Positions 63,050 through 64,000 of a stretch of DNA of 64,000 bases are shown in pieces (position 1 is the first letter of the stretch; each line of letters starts with the position of its first letter). A program made the position numbers and the translations under genes. This DNA comes from Rhyacichthys aspro (taxonomy: Eukaryota; Chordata; Actinopteri; Gobiiformes; Rhyacichthyidae): positions 13,941,982-14,005,981 of the forward strand of contig CM072168.1 in the NCBI GenBank assembly GCA_036850595.1, in the 5' to 3' direction. The notes under the pieces are model-generated. The model was not told the DNA's origin and made no database searches. It saw only the letters and a program-made list of their open reading frames with translations.

Positions 63050-64000
63050 AACCAATTTGTCATTTCCAGTAATGTACACAATTACTCACTAGGTTACTAG
63101 TGTTTAAACTCATCTGTTCAAGTGAGCAATGATAAAACACAGCCTTGAGAGTTGTTCTTTTAACCTCCAGATAAGACACACTGCAGAAACCAAGGACCAC
63201 AAACACCAAAAGAGTTCACTGAAGAAAGAGTAATATGTCATTTACTCTTTAGTGTATATTTATGTATTGTCCCCCATTAAACGTTTGTGAGACTGTGGTT
63301 GATATTTAAAGGTCACAAGGCTAAGACATCAGTCAGAGTTTCCACCAAACAGCGCTGTGCAAAAAAAACAAAGGGGGTATAATTCATGGGCGTGCAGTGG
63401 AAAATGTGTTTGACCATGTGGCTATCACATCTCTCCTTGAACATCCTTGTGTCTTTTTTGCCTGATCCGTCCTTGTCCTTGTCTCAGAAGTGGGGGGTAG
63501 TTAGACAAGCAGTAACACACTGAAGCAATCTAAACTACTCTTTGAAGAAACCTTATTAAAATCTCCTCTAAAAGCAATAAAAGGTAAGACTTTGAAGAAT
63601 GACTTTATTGTGAAACTTATTGCAGTTGTCCTATGTTCTTACATTTTGATAAACTTTCATATGGGACCAGATTAATTCTCCACCAAACGACAACTGAAGA
63701 CTCAAAAAGCAAAATGCAACAATGTCTTCCTTAGTGTCTTTATCTTGTATATCCTTACAAGTACTGGTGTTATTTTTGACCATTTTACAAGCCCCTTCGT
63801 GTAACTGAAAAGCGTTCTCAGTTAAAGATGATATCTCTCCCTGACCTTGGCTTATAAAACGTCTCTGTCCTGGTTTTGTCTAGATGCAAAAAGCATCACA
63901 TTCCACTCTGAAGTGGCAAAGTCCAACCCACTTTTCCCTCACAGCCTTGGTGCAAATAATTAGCTTTTTCTTGTGTTTTTTTTGTTTTTTTTTTTGGCCT
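63050..64000. other. region downstream of kelch-like gene; possible 3' end of a minus-strand gene
   Basis: No coding exon is visible. Plus-strand TTTATT at 63603-63608 reads AATAAA on the minus strand and could be the poly(A) signal of a gene entering from the right, whose 3'UTR would occupy 63610-64000. A T-rich run closes the window (63968-63996). Weak evidence. Confidence 0.2.

Noticed and set aside
1..64000. Search for CRISPR arrays, phage, transposase, retroviral genes or biosynthetic clusters
   Set aside because: No spaced direct repeats, long terminal repeats, reverse transcriptase/integrase frames or prokaryotic-style operons were seen. The locus is an ordinary vertebrate one.

Overview
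This window is vertebrate nuclear DNA, most probably from a teleost fish. The coding signal is carried by small exons with GT-AG introns. The background is AT-rich, with a long (TA)n and a (TG)n microsatellite and one tRNA-derived SINE. Every protein recognised is of animal type. There is no operon, phage, CRISPR or plasmid content. No species can be named from the sequence alone.

Layout, left to right. (1) 936-13157, minus strand: the 5' four coding exons of tbx15, a T-box transcription factor; the rest of the gene lies beyond the left edge. (2) 13158-16810: tbx15 promoter and 5' leader, then intergenic DNA with a (TA)43 tract. (3) 16811-30967, minus strand: complete six-exon wars2, mitochondrial tryptophanyl-tRNA synthetase, 365 aa. 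(4) About 31-51 kb: a gene-poor interval with no supported gene, one SINE and several candidate regulatory blocks. (5) 53842-56482, plus strand: complete seven-coding-exon hao2, a peroxisomal 2-hydroxyacid oxidase of 356 aa ending in SKL, with a likely non-coding leader starting near 51.26 kb. (6) 57726-62545, plus strand: complete ten-exon BTB-BACK-Kelch gene of the KLHL9/KLHL13 type, 704 aa. (7) 62546-64000: its 3' region and possibly the 3' end of another gene.

The order and orientation tbx15(-) wars2(-) hao2(+) match the human 1p12 locus as I recall it. The kelch-like gene sits where mammals carry HSD3B genes. The genes share no pathway: one is a developmental transcription factor, one a mitochondrial translation enzyme, one a peroxisomal oxidase and one a cullin-3 adaptor. 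What may tie the region together is cis-regulation of tbx15, since several GC-richer, motif-dense blocks lie in tbx15 and wars2 introns and in the gene-poor interval.

I reconstructed all gene models by reading splice sites and checking phase across every junction. They are internally consistent: each gene keeps one open frame, and complete genes end at a stop. I see no new defence, mobile or biosynthetic system. The more interesting items are a possible alternative wars2 first exon without the mitochondrial presequence, a motif cluster with an inverted repeat in tbx15 intron 2, a strong CTCF-like site in the hao2 3'UTR, a G-quadruplex-prone and uORF-bearing hao2 leader, and a basic/proline-rich extension on the kelch-like protein.
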